Shown here in pieces: positions 1 to 6,701 of a DNA stretch of 9,901 bases (the first letter of the stretch is position 1; the number at the start of each line of letters is the position of its first letter). The stretch spans positions 1 through 9,901 of the forward strand of contig CAAEVU010000178.1 in the NCBI GenBank assembly GCA_900759575.1, read 5' to 3'. The notes beneath the pieces were generated by a model. That model had not been told where the DNA came from. It saw only the letters and a list, made by a program, of their open reading frames with translations, and ran no database searches. The position numbers were made by a program, and so were the translations under genes. The stretch comes from Clostridia bacterium. GTDB lineage: Bacteria > Bacillota > Clostridia > Oscillospirales > Acutalibacteraceae.

Positions 1-228
1 GGATGCCCAGCGCAATTTGCCCATGATCCACGAACCGGCCTTGAAAAGTGCGGTTGTCCTATATGCGCAGGGAAAGTAAGGAAACAATATGTGATGTACT
101 GACGCGACAAATACGCCAGGAAGGTGATTGCCGATGGGAAAAGTAAAACGGGATGTAGTTGCTTAAAATCTCTGGACAACCCATACAGGATCATAGTTGC
201 AAAGTATTTAGCTAGTGCGCCGCCGTAG
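1..228 (+). pseudogene. Tail of a Cys-rich, zinc-ribbon-like ORF with an in-frame TGA
   Basis: Frame 1 is open from the window edge and encodes 33 residues ending in a Cys cluster (CGCPICAGKVRK). The spacing C-x-C-x-x-C followed by AGK resembles the end of the small zinc-ribbon repeats written as GCPYCAGK in DUF4379-like proteins. A TGA at 100-102 stops the frame, but the same frame then stays open for another 41 codons to a TAG at 226-228, with two further Cys close together (GCSC). Either the gene simply ends at 102, or it is a longer gene broken by a nonsense mutation. The second reading fits the decayed look of the next 300 bases. An overlapping frame (2-79) is also open and cannot be excluded. 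The family assignment rests on one short motif. Confidence 0.25.
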
Positions 229-248
229 ACGCCAGGTGACCACGGCGG
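220..248. repeat. 7-bp inverted repeat upstream of a candidate promoter
   Basis: CCGCCGT at 220-226 and ACGGCGG at 242-248 are exact reverse complements separated by 15 bases. No T-run follows, so it is not a standard intrinsic terminator. It ends 2 bases before a TTGACA box and could be a regulator site or a chance GC-rich hairpin. Confidence 0.3.
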
Positions 249-250
249 GG

Positions 251-279
251 TTGACAGGTTGTTACCACACCTCTGGAAT
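251..279 (+). promoter_or_regulatory. Candidate sigma-A-type promoter for the broken gene and possibly the SLH gene
   Basis: A perfect -35 box TTGACA (251-256) is followed after 17 bases by TGGAAT (274-279), which matches the -10 consensus TATAAT at 4 of 6 positions. It lies about 30 bases before the ATG at 312. No better promoter was found in the 38 bases between the remnant's last stop and the SLH gene at 573, so this one may serve both. Confidence 0.4.
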
Positions 280-311
280 ACGGGGGAGGGATAATCAAGG
301 AGGTAAATGGT

Positions 312-535
312 ATGAAAAATCGTATTTTTTAAGAGGCTCCCAGTCTCTGCATGGCCGTCTCATCGCTGCCGGGAACGGCTTTTGCAGCAGACAGTACGGA
401 GCCTAGCATGACGGACAGGAGGATTTCGTATAACGGCAGCACAATTGATCCTCGGCGACGAGGAGGTACTCTGCTGGTGATGAAATAGATTTTATTGAAA
501 CCGCTGTCGAGTACCAGTTTGCCGTTAACACCTAA
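312..535 (+). pseudogene. Broken gene for a secreted protein, signal peptide still recognisable
   Basis: A strong AAGGAGG ribosome-binding site (298-304) precedes ATG 312, but the frame encodes only MKNRIF before a TAA at 330-332. The same frame then reads on without a stop from 333 to 485. It starts with a typical signal-peptide end (AVSSLPGTAFAADS, cleavage expected after FAA) and contains the plausible mature stretch ISYNGSTI. From about 450 the sensible reading moves to another frame, giving GDEIDFIETAVEYQFAVNT and ending at TAA 533-535. One nonsense change plus at least one frameshift would explain this. The parts resemble the start of a Clostridia surface or S-layer-type protein. The remnant ends 37 bases before the intact SLH gene, which has a signal peptide of the same class, so it may be the relic of an older relative. 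A sequencing error is an alternative cause of the breaks. Confidence 0.5.
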
Positions 536-572
536 TAAACTCGCCTCATAGGAGACAGAAAGGATTTTCATT

Positions 573-3500
573 ATGAAAGCTGGAAGTAAAAACATAAAAC
601 GCGCACTCAGCTATCTGCTTATACTGGGGTTGGTGTTGTATTTACTGCCTGTTACGGGATTCGCTGCTGGATATGTGGATTCCAGCGATGCTGCTATTGT
701 GGCTCTCCATAAAACAATGGACACCGCTCTAGAGAATGCCGTTAACACCAATCTGGAATATGTGACCGGTGGAATCGAGGCGGATAATAGTGAGATCTTA
801 AGTCCCCCTCATTTGATAACACAAGACGCTTGGCCTGCTGACGTAAGGAACGATAATAAAATCAATGTTTATCCGATGACCAAAGATATGACGGAAACAG
901 ACCGCTCCAATGTTGTGATTCCATTTATTTGTGATACTAACAATACGAGCTGGTATCTGTATCAAATCATATGGACGAATTCTTCGTCTATAATGAACGA
1001 TATGGACACAGGTACAGTAGTTTCCGCAGATGAGATTATTAAAGCCGCCAATCAAAGTGACAGTGCAGCATATACATTTGATCTGACCGAGATCAATGCA
1101 GATCCCAAAATTTCAAGCAGTTCAAAGCGGTACTACATTGTTTACTGCTGGACCGACATTGCTCCCAGCAAATGGGGTACGGCTATCACGCCGGCAGAGA
1201 CATATAATGTGGAATATACTTTCAATCTTCCTGCTGACCTAGGTAACAACTACAGAATATACCCGTACGATGAGGAAAATGTTATCTCGATCACCGATGG
1301 TGGAATCACCACTGACAATATGAACGCTGATATCTCCAATCTGTCCCGTTCGGTTGTGGAGGGAAGATATTTTGAAATCGGTAAGAGTTCCACAGGATCT
1401 CTTACATATTCTCAGTACAGCAGCTACTTAGTCTTTAATCACAATGATAAAATCTACTACTATTTAGATGGATGGGAGGATGAAACCGGAAATATCCATC
1501 AGTATGGAGAGAATATTGAAGCGACAAATTCGCTGGCTGGTGAAGATACTACTATTACGTTGACTGCAAATTGGACAAAAATTAGGTTACTGACAGATGA
1601 GCAGTTGGCTGACTATGCTGGGGAATTGCCCATCACGGTGTTTTATTCCGGCAACGACATCATTGATTCCGTTCTGATCACCCAGTGGACAGATACCGAC
1701 GCAAACACGCAATATAACGATAATACTGCCGGTCCAGTCACACTGGATGAAGATGGGACCATTTCCTATCTTGTTTCCGCCAGAATCAGCCCTGGTCTGA
1801 CAGGCGTTTCAGACCCAACCGCTATGAACTACAGTAGTGATTTTGCGGAATTTACCTTCTATGTAAATGTGGATGGCCAACTCGAATTTTCCGGCCTGGA
1901 TGGAAACGGGAAAGCGACCCTTACTTTTGAATCCATCTTGTTGAAACCAACGGGAACAAATTTCAAGGTTAATGGAACGGACACGGCGACCATTACTGAC
2001 AACGGAGACGGAACATATTCCATCACCTTTGATCCCTCGGCGGTTCCTGTGGACTCTGAAGGGAATATGGACATCCAGATTACGACCCAATGGGTGGCCG
2101 GAAAGTACAGCTCTTCTGACCTTAACCAATCCATTCGTCTGACTGGCCTGGATTTCCAGCTGAAAGACGAGGTCGCGGAACCGGAAACCTTCCAAATTGA
2201 GACCTCCGCCAATATCACAGGCACCATGGATATGAAGAACAAGGTCCCCGCCAATTTCCGTGTCTACTACAGAGCGGCACATAACCTTTTAATGGGTTCT
2301 GACAAATGGCAGGAGGAATTTGGTCAAATTTCTAGCCCTATCGCGTTGATCCATGCCCTTCAGTATATGGACTATAAGCTGGAAGATATCGATCTGGCAA
2401 ACGATCCTATGATTGGGCAGCTGGATACCAACACCGTTATTGCCACCTACCCCGGTACTGTCACCGTCACCCCCGCTGATATCACCATTTACATGGGCGG
2501 CGACGGCGGCTACGACGCGGTGGTAGGGGAGAATGGAGAGATTGCGCCTTCTACCAATTCTCTGCCTCACCCGCTGTTTACCATTGATGCACCCGATGGC
2601 ATTGATCCCGAGGAGCTGACCTTTACCAACGGTGGCGATACTTGGACCGTGGAATGCGACAACCCGAACAGCGCTGGCATAAAGTATTATCACTTCGTCC
2701 CTGTTGACGATGACACAGATGATGTCCGCGTAACCTATACGTATACGGATAAGAGCGGCAAAGAGCATACGGTCACCAGCGACAAATTTGATCCCACAAC
2801 GATGGGCGACGTGTTTGCTGAACTGAAAGTGGAACTCTACCCCGGCACCAGTAATACGAGCCAGGTACGGGCCATTGCCAGCAATGGCGCACACTATGTT
2901 GCTTCCACGTCCGGCACCCTGACCATTCGTGCCGTGGAAGACCAAGATGCCACCAGTGATATTCAGGATGATGCACCTGAGAAATCCGTTGCTGCCGGCT
3001 CTGCTGTGGCTGTGAAGCCTGCAGGCGGTACCGTCTACACGCTGAACAACACGGGTGTAAGACTTCCTACGGATTCGAAACCCTCCCTGCTGTTTGACAG
3101 CATCATTGATGATGAGAAAGTAAATCGTACAGAATTGCTGGAAGACAAAGCAGATGAAAAACTGGGCGCGGTTGTCGGCAACACTACCCGCCACTATGAG
3201 ATCAAGTACTTAGACCTGGTAGACGCCAATAACGGAAACGCATGGATTACCTCCAGCGAGGGCACCTATATCTACTGGGGCTATCCTGAGGGCACGGGTC
3301 AGAGTACCAATTTTACCGTGCTGCACTTCCAGGACCTGCACCGGGAGGGGAATGACTCTGGATATGATGCATCGGATATTACCGAACTTGATGTAGACCG
3401 TGTTGAAATTGTTAGCGTTGAAAACACCGAAAACGGCATCAAGTTCCATGTAGAAGCAGGCGGCTTCTCTCCCTTTGCCCTGGTTTGGGAGACCACATTC

Positions 3501-4418
3501 AGCGGTGGTGGTACGGCTACTGGCTACACCATCACAGCTGAGGCGGGCAACGGCGGCTCCATCAGCCCCTCCGGGAGCGTGAGCGTGACCGCCGGAGAGA
3601 ACCAGACCTTTACTATCACTGCCGACGATGGCTATGAGATCGTCAATGTCACCGTGGATAACAAGAGCGTGGGCGCAGTCAGCTCCTACACCTTCGAGAA
3701 TGTTAGTGCAAACCACACTATCAAGGCCATTTTCAAGGAAGAGTCCGGCGCAGCCGACCCGGATGATACTGGTGTATCCGATTGGCTGAACACGGACGAC
3801 CACGCTGCCTATCTCAGTGGATATCCCAATGATCTGTTCGGAGCCAACAACAACATGACCCGCGGGGAAGTGGCGCAGATGTTCTACAACCTGCTCCTGG
3901 ACAAGGATGTGACCATCACTGTCACCTTCGAGGATGTTGCCGCCGATGCGTGGTATGCTGATGCGGTGAATACTTTGGCCTCCCTGGGCATGATCAAGGG
4001 CGTAGGCGACAACCGGTTTGAGCCTGAGCGCTCGATCACCCGCGCCGAGTTCACCACCATCGCCATGCACTTCACCAACGGCGTGCTGGAAGGCGAGAAC
4101 ATTTTCCCGGATGTGAACCCGGACGACTGGTTCTATGACTATGTGGTGGGTTCTATTCAGTATGGCTGGATCAGCGGCTACCCTGACGGCACTTTCGGTC
4201 CCAACAACACCATCACCCGTGCGGAAGTGACCACTATTGTCAACCGTATGTTGGGTCGTAGTGTGGACAAGGACTATGTGGACAGCCACACCGCAGATTT
4301 GCGCCAGTTTACCGATCTTACAGATACCTACTGGGCCTACTATGACATCATGGAGGCCACCAATGGCCATGAGTATACCAAGATCGACGGTGTGGAGGAT
4401 TGGGTCAGAGTAAACTGA
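573..4418 (+). CDS. Large secreted S-layer-homology (SLH) surface protein
   Basis: This encodes a 1281-residue cell-surface protein, expected to be exported by Sec and held on the wall by its C-terminus. The start ATG follows AAAGGA (559-564) at 8 bases. Residues 1-32 form a signal peptide: basic start (KNIKR), hydrophobic core, and LLPVTGFAA at the cleavage site. The long ectodomain (33 to about 970) is acidic and rich in Thr, Asp and Asn; I do not recognise most of it. Residues 300-336 end in LTANWTK, like InlB-type B-repeats. Residues 622-670 (TVTVTPADITIYMGG) look like a domain recurrent in Clostridia surface proteins. Residues 984-1056 resemble the bacterial repeat written YTITAEAGNGGSISPSG. 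Three SLH domains follow at about 1067-1110, 1118-1170 and 1178-1230, with TRGE (1096), TRAE (1156) and TRAE (1215), the motif that binds pyruvylated wall polymer in this family. There is no LPxTG sorting motif. GC rises from about 35% in sampled 5' lines to 55-57% in the SLH end, suggesting domain shuffling. Adhesion or coat functions are possible but unproven. Confidence 0.93.
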   Translation: MKAGSKNIKRALSYLLILGLVLYLLPVTGFAAGYVDSSDAAIVALHKTMDTALENAVNTNLEYVTGGIEADNSEILSPPHLITQDAWPADVRNDNKINVYPMTKDMTETDRSNVVIPFICDTNNTSWYLYQIIWTNSSSIMNDMDTGTVVSADEIIKAANQSDSAAYTFDLTEINADPKISSSSKRYYIVYCWTDIAPSKWGTAITPAETYNVEYTFNLPADLGNNYRIYPYDEENVISITDGGITTDNMNADISNLSRSVVEGRYFEIGKSSTGSLTYSQYSSYLVFNHNDKIYYYLDGWEDETGNIHQYGENIEATNSLAGEDTTITLTANWTKIRLLTDEQLADYAGELPITVFYSGNDIIDSVLITQWTDTDANTQYNDNTAGPVTLDEDGTISYLVSARISPGLTGVSDPTAMNYSSDFAEFTFYVNVDGQLEFSGLDGNGKATLTFESILLKPTGTNFKVNGTDTATITDNGDGTYSITFDPSAVPVDSEGNMDIQITTQWVAGKYSSSDLNQSIRLTGLDFQLKDEVAEPETFQIETSANITGTMDMKNKVPANFRVYYRAAHNLLMGSDKWQEEFGQISSPIALIHALQYMDYKLEDIDLANDPMIGQLDTNTVIATYPGTVTVTPADITIYMGGDGGYDAVVGENGEIAPSTNSLPHPLFTIDAPDGIDPEELTFTNGGDTWTVECDNPNSAGIKYYHFVPVDDDTDDVRVTYTYTDKSGKEHTVTSDKFDPTTMGDVFAELKVELYPGTSNTSQVRAIASNGAHYVASTSGTLTIRAVEDQDATSDIQDDAPEKSVAAGSAVAVKPAGGTVYTLNNTGVRLPTDSKPSLLFDSIIDDEKVNRTELLEDKADEKLGAVVGNTTRHYEIKYLDLVDANNGNAWITSSEGTYIYWGYPEGTGQSTNFTVLHFQDLHREGNDSGYDASDITELDVDRVEIVSVENTENGIKFHVEAGGFSPFALVWETTFSGGGTATGYTITAEAGNGGSISPSGSVSVTAGENQTFTITADDGYEIVNVTVDNKSVGAVSSYTFENVSANHTIKAIFKEESGAADPDDTGVSDWLNTDDHAAYLSGYPNDLFGANNNMTRGEVAQMFYNLLLDKDVTITVTFEDVAADAWYADAVNTLASLGMIKGVGDNRFEPERSITRAEFTTIAMHFTNGVLEGENIFPDVNPDDWFYDYVVGSIQYGWISGYPDGTFGPNNTITRAEVTTIVNRMLGRSVDKDYVDSHTADLRQFTDLTDTYWAYYDIMEATNGHEYTKIDGVEDWVRVN

Positions 4419-4472
4419 GCAAATTCACTTCGCACTAGGGCTCATAACCATACGGGCTTATCTGCTGCTTTG

Positions 4473-4550
4473 TTATGGAAAGGGCGGTAGCGTAACGGAA
4501 GCGTGAGTGAGATGCATCTATCCCTTTTCACATAACCTCCGTAGGGGGGT
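4473..4550 (+). promoter_or_regulatory. Candidate structured RNA leader of the recombinase module
   Basis: The transcript can form a long imperfect hairpin: TTATG (4473-4477) with CATAA (4531-4535), AAAGGG (4479-4484) with CCCTTT (4522-4527), and TAG (4488-4490) with CTA (4518-4520). Inside it lies a 10-bp palindrome, AGATGCATCT (4510-4519). A second hairpin pairs ACCTCC (4535-4540) with GGGGGT (4545-4550). ACCTCC is also complementary to the Shine-Dalgarno AGGAGG at 4677-4682. A mini-ORF, ATG 4512 to TAA 4535 (MHLSLFT), ends exactly at the second hairpin and has a weak GGAAG upstream. With the terminator at 4582 this could be an attenuation leader for the genes at 4693 and 5054. CTATCC (4518-4523) could also pair with GGATAG in the terminator's 5' arm. 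All of this comes from pairing by eye, and no known riboswitch class was recognised. Confidence 0.3.
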
Positions 4551-4581
4551 ATCGCAAAAATATATTCCACCGCCTGTTTTT

Positions 4582-4622
4582 GGGGCGTGGATAGCCAAGT
4601 CGCTATCCACGCCCCTTTTTTT
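4582..4622 (+). terminator. Strong intrinsic terminator, 14-bp perfect stem
   Basis: GGGGCGTGGATAGC (4582-4595), a 6-base loop and the exact reverse complement (4602-4615) are followed by seven T (4616-4622). It lies 164 bases after the SLH stop codon and 54 bases before the ribosome-binding site of the next gene. It may end the surface-protein transcript, or act as a conditional terminator in the leader of the recombinase module. No good promoter was found between it and the next gene. Confidence 0.9.
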
Positions 4623-4692
4623 ATTCGACGGCGTTCTCGCATAGGACAAACCATTTGGCGCATACATCTGGAAGAAAGGAGGCGTATTGTCT

Positions 4693-4956
4693 ATGCAAAA
4701 ACAGATGGATCTCCCAGAAATGGCAAGCGTGGATATTCAAAAGGTCAGCAAAGAAGAACTGGTTGATGTCAGTGGTTTTCGTTTTGATCCCCAGGTTCCC
4801 CGGGAATTACGGGCGGCCTATCTTCTCAACGCGATCGGAAACCCCTATTGTTTCCGCGTGGGAGAGCTAAGCGTCAAACTGGAGTTTGCGGACAATGCAC
4901 CGTCTTTGCAAGATACCATTCTTGCCTTTCTCCAGCGGAAAAAGAGCGGCCTTTGA
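4693..4956 (+). CDS. Small DUF6870-like protein encoded upstream of the serine recombinase
   Basis: An 87-residue soluble protein without membrane segment or signal peptide. The ATG at 4693 is preferred over the in-frame TTG at 4687 because AGGAGG (4677-4682) is 10 bases from the ATG and only 4 from the TTG. The central motif GNPYCFRVG (49-57), followed by SVKLEFAD and a short C-terminal helix (SLQDTILAFLQ), resembles small proteins I recall as DUF6870, which are common in Clostridia mobile elements. The region just before it (VDVSGFRFDPQVPRE, 25-39) fits the same pattern. The family name is from memory. The gene is 97 bases upstream of the recombinase on the same strand and is probably cotranscribed with it. 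That position would suit a helper or direction factor of the recombinase, but no function is established by the sequence. It lacks an obvious helix-turn-helix. Confidence 0.75.
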   Translation: MQKQMDLPEMASVDIQKVSKEELVDVSGFRFDPQVPRELRAAYLLNAIGNPYCFRVGELSVKLEFADNAPSLQDTILAFLQRKKSGL

Positions 4957-4988
4957 CCCTGTTGCTCACCTTTGGGACCTACCGAGGC

Positions 4989-5000
4989 ATCCTTAAGGAT
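4989..5000. repeat. 12-bp perfect palindrome before the recombinase gene
   Basis: ATCCTTAAGGAT is its own reverse complement and is followed by TTTT. It lies in the 97-base gap between the small gene and the recombinase start, 53 bases before the ATG. It could be a binding site for a dimeric regulator or the recombinase itself. A 12-bp palindrome can also arise by chance in a window of this size. Confidence 0.35.
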
Positions 5001-5053
5001 TTTCCCGGAAGGCGGTATCGTAGAGGTGTAATGTGATGGGTAAGGAGGCTGAT

Positions 5054-6697
5054 ATGGCACGGAAAAGCCGGGCTGAGGTTGAAACTGTCAAAGCAAAATG
5101 GAAAGTTTGGAAAATTGCGATCTACATCCGCCTTTCCAGAGAGGACGCCCGTTGTCTGGACGAGTCCGAAAGTGTCACCAACCAGCGGGCGATCATTGAA
5201 GAGTATATCGCCGGGTTGAACGATGGGGATGAGTACATCATCGTGGACGAATATGTAGACGACGGTATCTCCGGGACAACGGATGACGAGCGCGACGACT
5301 TCCAGCGGATGCTGGCTGATATTAAGCGTGGCCGAGTCAACTGCGTCATTGTAAAAGACCTTGCTCGTTCCTTTCGAAATTACAGCGATCAGGGCTACTA
5401 TCTGGATGACTGGTTTCCCCGGTATAATGTCCGCTTTATCTCTCTGTTCCATCAACCGCTGGACAGCTACAAGGAACCCCAGAATATGCGGAGTATCGCC
5501 GTGCCAATCCAGGGCGTCCTCAACGAAAACCATTGTGCGGAAACCTCTGATAAAGTACGGGAAGTATTTGATATGAAACGCCGCAACGGAGAGCACATCG
5601 GTTCTTTTGCTGTCTATGGCTACCTCAAAGACCCCAATGACAAAAATGCTCTTGTGGTGGACGAGGAGGCCGCAGGCGTCGTCCGTGACATCTTTCAGAT
5701 GTTCCTGGACGGCATGAGCAAAAACGCCATTGTGCGCCATTTGAACGATCATGGCGTCCTTTGTCCCGCCGCCTATAAGCGGGAACGCTTGGGGCTGAAA
5801 TATCAAAATCCAAGTTTGGACCCCTGCAAGCGCCCCTTGTGGTGCGCCATGACAGTGGGAGGCATCCTAAAAAACCGGATGTACTGCGGCGATATGGTAC
5901 AAGGGCGCTACCGTATGAAAAGCTACAAGGTCCATGTGCAGGAGGTCGTTACCCAGGATGAATGGTACATTGTGGAGAATACCCATGAGGCCATCATTGA
6001 CCGGGAAACCTTTGAGAAGGCACAGCGGCTCCTCATGCGGGATACCCGCACAGGCCCCCAGCAAAAGAAACTATACCTGTTCAGCGGATTTCTGAAATGT
6101 GCCGATTGCGGAAAAGCAATGACCCGCAGCAAAGTGGGAAGCACAATCTATTACTACTGCCGTACTTATAAAGACCAATCCAAGAAGGCATGTACCAAGC
6201 ATACGATCAAACATACCCAGTTGGAGGCCGCCGTCCTCTATGCGATCCAGCAGCAGATCTATTTGGCTGTAGACTTCTCTAAGACCCTTGAGCAGATTAA
6301 CAAAACTCCCCTGGTCAAGAGCCGGTCAACAAAGCTGCATGATGCTATCGAACAGAAGGAACGGGAGCTTGCCAAGATCGTCCGGTATAAGCAGTCGATC
6401 TATCAGGATTGGAAAGACGGTGAGATTACACATTCTGATTACCGGCACATGAAAGAGGACTACGAGCAACAAGCCCAGGCATTGAACCAAGTCCTGGAAC
6501 GGCTCAGAGAAGAACAAAGGGAATTGGAAAAAGGCATGGATACGGAAAATTCCCTCCTCTGCACCTTCCGGCAGTATCAGAACATCGAAACATTGACGCG
6601 GGATGTTTTAATTGAGCTGGTGGACCATATCAAGGTCTATGAAGGCGGTTGTATCAGCATTGTATTTCGGTTTGCCGATGAACTGCGCCAGATCTGA
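5054..6697 (+). CDS. Large serine recombinase (site-specific integrase)
   Basis: A complete 547-residue recombinase of the TnpX/TndX kind, which cuts and rejoins DNA through a covalent serine link to integrate and excise an element. The start is the ATG at 5054, 5 bases after a near-perfect TAAGGAGG; the in-frame GTG and ATG at 5033/5036 lie upstream of that site. The N-terminal resolvase domain (about 20-165) has the nucleophile motif YIRLS with Ser28, the DDGISGT strand (69-75) and KDLARSFRN (101-109) with the active-site arginines. The Recombinase domain spans about 185-335 (GYLKDPNDK; GILKNRMYCGD). A zinc ribbon follows, with Cys349, Cys352, Cys369 and Cys380. A coiled coil (about 425-495, rich in Glu, Arg, Lys and Gln) and a DUF4368-like tail complete it. 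The length is normal for the family and no catalytic residue is missing, so it should be active. It lies about 80 bases from the junction in the collagen-like gene, as expected for an element's terminal integrase. Confidence 0.96.
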   Translation: MARKSRAEVETVKAKWKVWKIAIYIRLSREDARCLDESESVTNQRAIIEEYIAGLNDGDEYIIVDEYVDDGISGTTDDERDDFQRMLADIKRGRVNCVIVKDLARSFRNYSDQGYYLDDWFPRYNVRFISLFHQPLDSYKEPQNMRSIAVPIQGVLNENHCAETSDKVREVFDMKRRNGEHIGSFAVYGYLKDPNDKNALVVDEEAAGVVRDIFQMFLDGMSKNAIVRHLNDHGVLCPAAYKRERLGLKYQNPSLDPCKRPLWCAMTVGGILKNRMYCGDMVQGRYRMKSYKVHVQEVVTQDEWYIVENTHEAIIDRETFEKAQRLLMRDTRTGPQQKKLYLFSGFLKCADCGKAMTRSKVGSTIYYYCRTYKDQSKKACTKHTIKHTQLEAAVLYAIQQQIYLAVDFSKTLEQINKTPLVKSRSTKLHDAIEQKERELAKIVRYKQSIYQDWKDGEITHSDYRHMKEDYEQQAQALNQVLERLREEQRELEKGMDTENSLLCTFRQYQNIETLTRDVLIELVDHIKVYEGGCISIVFRFADELRQI

Positions 6698-6701
6698 AAG
6701 T

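Noticed and set aside
3210..4370. Reverse-strand open frame of 386 codons
   Set aside because: It lies opposite the SLH-domain end of the surface-protein gene. The translation has no recognisable domain and no ribosome-binding site, and the forward frame has clear signal-peptide and SLH evidence. The same applies to the reverse frames at 2289-3194 and 1809-2282.
4419..4580. Possible left end of the element between SLH gene and small gene
   Set aside because: No sequence shared with the right junction, no collagen-gene fragment and no abrupt coding break was seen here. The SLH gene ends with an intact third SLH domain.
4442..4663. Reverse-strand open frame of 73 codons in the intergenic region
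   Set aside because: It spans the terminator hairpin and shows no recognisable protein. It was also tested as the missing 3' end of the collagen-like gene and has no resemblance to a BclA-type C-terminal domain.
4848..5036. Overlapping forward frame of 62 codons between small gene and recombinase
   Set aside because: Its start lies inside the small gene with no ribosome-binding site, and the Arg-rich translation shows no family features.
4979..5806. Reverse-strand open frame of 275 codons
   Set aside because: It is antisense to the catalytic part of the recombinase, with no motifs and no ribosome-binding site.
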